From Bacteroidia bacterium (GTDB lineage: Bacteria > Bacteroidota > Bacteroidia > J057): 64,000 nt of DNA. Made by a program: the position numbers and the translations under genes. Below, piece by piece: positions 59,972 through 64,000 of this stretch. The notes below the pieces were generated by a model. It was not told the origin of the DNA, made no database searches, and was given only the letters and a program-made list of their open reading frames with translations. The DNA is taken from contig JAUIGE010000026.1 of the NCBI GenBank assembly GCA_030430205.1, positions 1 to 64,000 on the forward strand, read 5' to 3'. Each line of letters starts with the position of its first letter. Position 1 is the first letter of the stretch.

Positions 59972-60874
59972 ATGCTAAAAATCTCACACTCCCCCCTCTT
60001 CCCACACCCGCTCCCGGCAGGGCATCGTTTTCCCATGGAAAAATACGAGCTCATCCCGGAGCAGCTGCTCTATGAGGGTACGATAGAAGAAGCGAATCTC
60101 TATGAGCCGGAGATGATTTCGGAAGAAATCATTTTATTGACACATAGCGAGGAATATTGGCATAAGTTGAAATATGGCACCCTTACGGCCAGAGAGATCC
60201 GAAAAACGGGTTTTCCCTACTCGGAAAGATTGATCCGCCGGGGGCGGCATATCTGCATGGGAACCATTCAGAATGTGCGCTACGCGCAGCAGCATGGCAT
60301 CGCCATGAACAGTGCCGGCGGCACGCATCACGCCTACCGTGATCATGGCGAAGGCTTTTGCCTTTTCAATGATTTTGCCGTGGCGGCAAATTATCTGCTG
60401 CATCTGGGAGAAATCAGCAAAGTGCTGATTGTAGACCTGGATGTACATCAAGGCAATGGCACAGCCGCCATTTTTCAACACGATCCCCGTGTTTTTACTT
60501 TTTCCATGCATTGCGAAGCCAATTATCCCCTCAAAAAGGAGAAGTCGGACCTGGACATCGGCTTGCCGATCTATACGGACGACAAAAGCTATTTGCACCT
60601 TTTGCAAAACACCTTGCCCGCACTGATCCAGCAGGTCGAGCCTGATATCGTCTTTTACCTGGCTGGCGTAGACGTTTTGAAAACGGACAAACTGGGCAAG
60701 CTGGGCATGACCAAAGAGGGCTGCAAAGCCCGGGATGAATTTGTCTTTAAGACTTGCAAGGCGAATGACTTGCCGGTGATTGTCTCCCTGGGAGGCGGAT
60801 ACTCGCCTCAGCTGCGGGATATTGTGAATGCGCATTGCAATACTTTTCGGTTGGCACAGGAGATGTGGTTTTAG
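59972..60874 (+). CDS. histone deacetylase-family hydrolase (acetoin-utilisation/HDAC-like)
   Basis: A 300-aa zinc-dependent deacetylase. The N-terminus HPLPAGHRFPMEKYELIPE matches the bacterial HDAC-like branch and fixes the start at 59972. Active-site landmarks are GGTHHAYRDHGEGFC (tandem His), zinc ligands Asp and His in VDLDVHQGNGT, the third Asp in LAGVDVL, and GGGY for the transition-state Tyr. Probably deacetylates acetylpolyamines or acetyl-lysine-like substrates in the cytoplasm. Length is typical. Confidence 0.92.
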   Translation: MLKISHSPLFPHPLPAGHRFPMEKYELIPEQLLYEGTIEEANLYEPEMISEEIILLTHSEEYWHKLKYGTLTAREIRKTGFPYSERLIRRGRHICMGTIQNVRYAQQHGIAMNSAGGTHHAYRDHGEGFCLFNDFAVAANYLLHLGEISKVLIVDLDVHQGNGTAAIFQHDPRVFTFSMHCEANYPLKKEKSDLDIGLPIYTDDKSYLHLLQNTLPALIQQVEPDIVFYLAGVDVLKTDKLGKLGMTKEGCKARDEFVFKTCKANDLPVIVSLGGGYSPQLRDIVNAHCNTFRLAQEMWF

Positions 60875-60897
60875 GTAGAGGGGGGAATTGAGCCATA

Positions 60898-60936
60898 TAA
60901 GGAATTTTAGTTCATAAAAGCCGGGGAAATTCCTTA
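60898..60936. promoter_or_regulatory. 10-bp inverted repeat before the zinc-protease gene
   Basis: TAAGGAATTT (60898-60907) and AAATTCCTTA (60927-60936) are perfect inverted repeats with a 19-base spacer. The right arm ends nine bases before the next start codon, so a hairpin would occlude ribosome access; alternatively it is the upstream terminator. No T-tract follows. Confidence 0.35.
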
Positions 60937-60945
60937 AATTCAAAA

Positions 60946-62259
60946 ATGAAAAACACCCTACTTATCCTTTTCCCCCTACTCCTTTTCACCGCCTGCCAAT
61001 TAAATAAAGAGAAGAATTCACATCCGGAAAGGCAAATAATTATTTCAGACGATTTGTCAAATTTCTGGAAAGCTTACGACGCCATTTGGGATACAAACGA
61101 CACCTTAAAGCAAATGGAATATTTGCAGGCTTTATTTATAGATAAAGCATCTGTTGGTCAAAAAAGGATGATGGAGGCGAGAAGGTACACCGCTGAAGAA
61201 TATGTAGCATCTATTCAAAACCATCCCAAATTTTGGAATTCCCTCAGGAAAAACACAGAGAATCTTGACCCATTTAATGAAGAAATAAGGAAAGGCTATG
61301 ATAAATTGCTACGGATATATCCATCCTTAAATCCTTCCAAAATATATTATACGATAGGCGCTCATCGGTCACCCGGGACAGGCGTTGACAGCCTCGTGCT
61401 GCTAGGGACTGAATTTGCCCTGGGAGATTCAACGACGATAACTTCCGAGCTTCCGGAACACCTTCAAAAATATTATCAAATTAATCCCATTAATCATTTG
61501 CAATTTTTGACTGTACACGAATACATTCATACCCAGCAAAAGCCCATGGTTCACAATCTTTTATCACTTACCCTGTATGAAGGCATCGCAGAATTCACAG
61601 CCATAATAGCGACAGGCAGAAAATCACCCTGGAAAGCATTTACCTATGGTCCTGAACATGAAGAAAAAATCAAAAAGAGGTTTGAACAGGATATGTTTGT
61701 GCCAAATCGGATATATAATTGGCTATGGAATTCTCCTGAAAATGAGTTTCAAACAAGTGATTTGGGATATTACATCGGCTATAGAATTGCCTCCCTGTAT
61801 TATGATAACGCGGCCAATAAAAATGAAGCCATAAAGAGCCTAATAGAATTGGATTTTAGTGATGAATCAAAAGTGGCAAAATTGGTCAATAGCACACATT
61901 TTTTCAGCAATACCCTTGCTAAGATGAATGAGGAATTTGAATCCCGAAGGCCTAAAATTGTAGGTATTGATGGCTTTTCAAACCATAGTGAAAATGTAAA
62001 CCCAGAACTGAAGAAGCTAACCCTCCATTTTTCGGAACCTATGAATAAAGAAACAAGGGGATTTGATTTTGGCCCATTAGGAGAAGAGAATGTACTCAGG
62101 CTTCAAAAAGTAATTGGATTTTCACAGGATGGCAAATCCTTTTCATTTGAAATAAAACTAGATAAAAACCGACAATATCAATCCATGGTTACAAATCGTT
62201 TTTTATCCGAAAGTGGAATTCCTTTGAAACCTTACCTCATTGATTTTAAAACCAAATAG
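60946..62259 (+). CDS. lipoprotein with DUF2268-like zinc-protease domain and C-terminal Ig-like domain
   Basis: A 437-aa lipoprotein (LLLFTAC). The zinc motif HEYIH lies at residues 191-195 (TVHEYIHTQQ), with a probable third ligand Glu212 in LYEGIAEF, the layout of predicted DUF2268-type gluzincin proteases. The C-terminal ~95 residues (RRPKIVGIDGFSNHSENVNPELKKL...) look like a Big_5-type Ig-like domain, with FSEPMNKETRGF as its core. Protease activity is inferred. It is six bases before the serine hydrolase gene, in the same operon. Confidence 0.75.
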   Translation: MKNTLLILFPLLLFTACQLNKEKNSHPERQIIISDDLSNFWKAYDAIWDTNDTLKQMEYLQALFIDKASVGQKRMMEARRYTAEEYVASIQNHPKFWNSLRKNTENLDPFNEEIRKGYDKLLRIYPSLNPSKIYYTIGAHRSPGTGVDSLVLLGTEFALGDSTTITSELPEHLQKYYQINPINHLQFLTVHEYIHTQQKPMVHNLLSLTLYEGIAEFTAIIATGRKSPWKAFTYGPEHEEKIKKRFEQDMFVPNRIYNWLWNSPENEFQTSDLGYYIGYRIASLYYDNAANKNEAIKSLIELDFSDESKVAKLVNSTHFFSNTLAKMNEEFESRRPKIVGIDGFSNHSENVNPELKKLTLHFSEPMNKETRGFDFGPLGEENVLRLQKVIGFSQDGKSFSFEIKLDKNRQYQSMVTNRFLSESGIPLKPYLIDFKTK

Positions 62260-62265
62260 AAATAC

Positions 62266-63339
62266 ATGAAATCTAATATTCTAATATTAAGTCTATTCTT
62301 CTTTGCGATCTTCTCCATTGCTCAAAGGCCACCTATCCCCCACCTTCCCACCATGAGCCTGGAGGAAGCTGGCTTCAACAGAGATTCAATAAATGCCCTG
62401 GATGATATTATCTCTGATTTCGACCAAAATGATTTTAGGGGAATGGTGGTGATCAAAGACCATAAAATGGTCATTGAGTATTTCTACAATAGCACCGAAA
62501 GAGCCGACATTAACGACATACGGTCTGCCGGTAAAAGTTTTACTTCATTACTATTAGGCATTGCATTGGATGAGGGGCTGGTTCAAAATTTAGATCAGGA
62601 CGTATATTCTTTCTTCCCAAAAGAAAAGTATCCTTCAGTCCACGAAGACTATAAGCAAGTGAAAATCAGACACCTGCTCGATATGTCTTCTGGCCTGGAC
62701 GCAGATTCAGATGATTGGAAAACCCCTGGTAATGCCGGACAATGGATGAGTAAAGATGAGTGGGTCAGCTATTTGTTAGGCATTTCCCTGGCTGATAAAC
62801 CAGGCAGGAATTGGGTTTATGCAGATATAAACGCTGCGCTGATAGGAGCCATTATAGAAGAAACATCTGGGATGAGCCTGAATGATTTTGCTAAAGAGAA
62901 AGTATTTATCCCATTGGGAATCAAGAAATACTATTGGTACACGAATGATTCAAATCAGACTGTAGCTGCCGGAACTTTATACCTGTCTACCCTGGATTTT
63001 GCTAAGTTGGGTGTGCTGGTTGCAAACGAGGGTAAATGGGGCGATACCCCTATCATCTCATCAGATTATATAGAAAAGATAATCTCAACAAAATCTTTTG
63101 ACATCTCTCAATTTTCGTCTCTTTGGGATACTTACGGAATGCTCTGGTATAAAAATCAGGAAGTCTTTAATGGTAAAAAAATTGACTATTTGTGGGCTTC
63201 CGGAAATGGCGGGAATCACCTGGTGGTCGTTCCTGAAAAAAATATGGTCATTGCATTGACTTCTACTGCCTATGGCCAAAGATACGCTCATAAACGATCT
63301 CGTGCCATCCTGAATAAACTTCTCAGTGCATTAGAGTAA
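62266..63339 (+). CDS. secreted class C beta-lactamase-like serine hydrolase
   Basis: A 357-aa protein with a signal peptide (to FSIAQ). The SxxK nucleophile motif is SAGK (87-90), the Tyr motif lies in VYADINAAL, and the third box is represented by SGNGGNHLVV (NGG in place of the usual KTG/HTG). Members are DD-peptidases, esterases or amidases; substrate unknown. The loop SSGLDADSDDWKTPG is typical of the Bacteroidota branch. It is co-transcribed with the upstream zinc-protease-like gene. Confidence 0.88.
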   Translation: MKSNILILSLFFFAIFSIAQRPPIPHLPTMSLEEAGFNRDSINALDDIISDFDQNDFRGMVVIKDHKMVIEYFYNSTERADINDIRSAGKSFTSLLLGIALDEGLVQNLDQDVYSFFPKEKYPSVHEDYKQVKIRHLLDMSSGLDADSDDWKTPGNAGQWMSKDEWVSYLLGISLADKPGRNWVYADINAALIGAIIEETSGMSLNDFAKEKVFIPLGIKKYYWYTNDSNQTVAAGTLYLSTLDFAKLGVLVANEGKWGDTPIISSDYIEKIISTKSFDISQFSSLWDTYGMLWYKNQEVFNGKKIDYLWASGNGGNHLVVVPEKNMVIALTSTAYGQRYAHKRSRAILNKLLSALE

Positions 63340-63433
63340 ACAACACCCTCGCAATAATACTTCCCTTCCAGCCACCTTAATTCAGGAATCCTCCCAAAAA
63401 TTCTAGTTTTTCCAAAAAAAAATCTACCTTGTG

Positions 63434-63464
63434 AATTGGTTGACCAATTATTGGTTGTCCAATT
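63434..63464. promoter_or_regulatory. tandem GntR/UxuR-like boxes upstream of the PL6 gene
   Basis: AATTGGT-TG-ACCAATT (63434-63449) is a perfect 16-bp palindrome. A second copy (63449-63464), TATTGGTTGTCCAATT, matches it at 14 of 16 positions, 15 bases further on. The half-site matches the AATTGGTATACCAATT-type operator of GntR-family uronate regulators (UxuR/ExuR). Control of a uronate-polymer lyase by such a regulator is biologically coherent. Confidence 0.55.
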
Positions 63465-63475
63465 TGTATATTCTA

Positions 63476-63489
63476 TTCAACCAGTTGAA
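63476..63489. promoter_or_regulatory. TTCAAC-ca-GTTGAA palindrome before the PL6 gene
   Basis: A perfect 14-bp palindrome 23 bases before the PL6 start codon. It is distinct from the two adjacent GntR-like boxes and could be a second operator or a short leader hairpin. Confidence 0.35.
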
Positions 63490-63512
63490 AAGAAAACTTT
63501 TAAAAAATTAGC

Positions 63513-64000
63513 ATGAAAAATAGTCTACTGATCTGCTGTGCCTTCCTCATGTTACTGTCATGTGACAAAAATTCAACCCCAAAAGATAGTATCCTTGTCA
63601 AAAATATTGAAGAACTCAATCAAGCAATAGGGGCGTCAACTCCCGGCGATGAAATCGTCCTGGCAAATGGCGTCTGGAAAGATGTTCGAATCAAATTTTT
63701 TGGTATGGGAAGCCAGGAAGCTCCTATCACGCTTCGTGCTGAAACGCCGGGGAAAGTGTTTATAGAAGGGCAGTCTTTTTTGCATTTGGGGGGAGAATAC
63801 CTGCTTGTCAGAGACTTACACTTCCGAAACGGCTTTACACCAGCCAGAGGAATTATCAGATATAAGATTGGCAGAGATAGTACCGCCCATCATTGCCGGG
63901 TGAGCAGCTGTGTCATAACAGCTTTCACACAACCCAACAGGTGGGAAAGTGACCAATGGATTGAATTTTATGGCAAGCACAACCAATTGGATCATTGTTA
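63513..64000 (+). CDS. PL6-family polysaccharide lyase (alginate lyase type), N-terminal part
   Basis: The reading frame starts at ATG 63513 and runs off the window after about 162 codons. The product starts as a lipoprotein (MLLSC), followed by the typical PL6 beta-helix entry: IEELNQAIGASTPGDEIVLANG, APITLRAETPGKVFIEGQS and LLVRDLHFRNGFTP. It ends at WIEFYGKHNQLDHC, near the family's conserved helix strand. PL6 enzymes cleave alginate or chondroitin-type uronate polymers by beta-elimination; the catalytic Lys and Arg lie beyond the edge. The tandem GntR-type boxes upstream support a uronate role. Confidence 0.85.
   Translation, partial: MKNSLLICCAFLMLLSCDKNSTPKDSILVKNIEELNQAIGASTPGDEIVLANGVWKDVRIKFFGMGSQEAPITLRAETPGKVFIEGQSFLHLGGEYLLVRDLHFRNGFTPARGIIRYKIGRDSTAHHCRVSSCVITAFTQPNRWESDQWIEFYGKHNQLDHC

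Noticed and set aside
1-64000. CRISPR arrays, insertion sequences or phage genes
   Set aside because: No direct-repeat/spacer pattern, transposase, integrase or phage structural protein was seen. The two heptamer arrays have no spacers and are too short to be CRISPR.

Overview
The window comes from a member of the phylum Bacteroidota. The evidence is SusC/SusD-type outer-membrane uptake proteins, several secreted proteins with C-terminal type IX secretion (T9SS type A) sorting domains, a bacillithiol deacetylase (BshB1), many short lipoprotein signals and very tight gene spacing. A Saprospiria-like relative is my guess from the overall gene style; the sequence does not prove it. I see no insertion sequence, prophage or CRISPR array. 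The only RNA gene I recognise is one tRNA-Thr(CGT).

Layout. 0.2-3 kb: a secreted M19 dipeptidase, then truC and bshB1 on the minus strand. 3-7.3 kb: a compact nitrite-reduction operon with a copper nitrite reductase fused to cytochrome c, a NirV-like protein, a Sco-type copper chaperone and an alginate-export-type porin, preceded by an FNR/DNR-like box. 7.3-18 kb: mixed single genes (a T9SS protein, a VTT membrane protein, a ligase-associated exonuclease, an ankyrin protein, a subtilase, a secreted repeat protein, an SDR, a TPR protein). 18-19.8 kb: a TerD protein paired with a von Willebrand A (VWA) protein. 20-27.5 kb: two large tandem paralogous T9SS proteins flanking an AT-rich gene. 27.5-36.8 kb: a seven-gene co-directional run that starts with a three-repeat protein carrying a nucleoside-deoxyribosyltransferase/TIR-like C-terminus and ends with an AspT-family transporter. 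36.8-53.8 kb: a carbohydrate-uptake region with a GH53 galactanase, a SusC-SusD-SusE set whose SusD carries two inserted SusE-type domains, and three further SusC-like receptors without SusD partners. 54-63.3 kb: a Usp-like protein, a secreted EEP phosphodiesterase, a quinone oxidoreductase, an amidohydrolase, a histone-deacetylase-like enzyme, a putative zinc protease and a serine hydrolase. 63.5 kb to the edge: the first part of a PL6 alginate-lyase-type gene behind tandem GntR/UxuR-like boxes.

How it fits together. Two physiological themes stand out: copper-dependent nitrite reduction, where NirK, its accessory protein, a Cu chaperone and a porin are co-transcribed, and glycan capture at the outer membrane. 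The SusCDE set resembles alpha-glucan systems because of its SusE/SusF-like modules. GH53 points to galactan and the PL6 gene to alginate.

The items most worth a second look are the SusD with an internal copy of its neighbour's binding domains, the run of SusD-less SusC genes, the TerD+VWA pair, the three-repeat/NDT-like protein that appears to lack the expected catalytic Glu, two 7-bp-period arrays that each begin at the base after a TAG stop codon, and a low-GC tract that crosses into one of two tandem paralogues.
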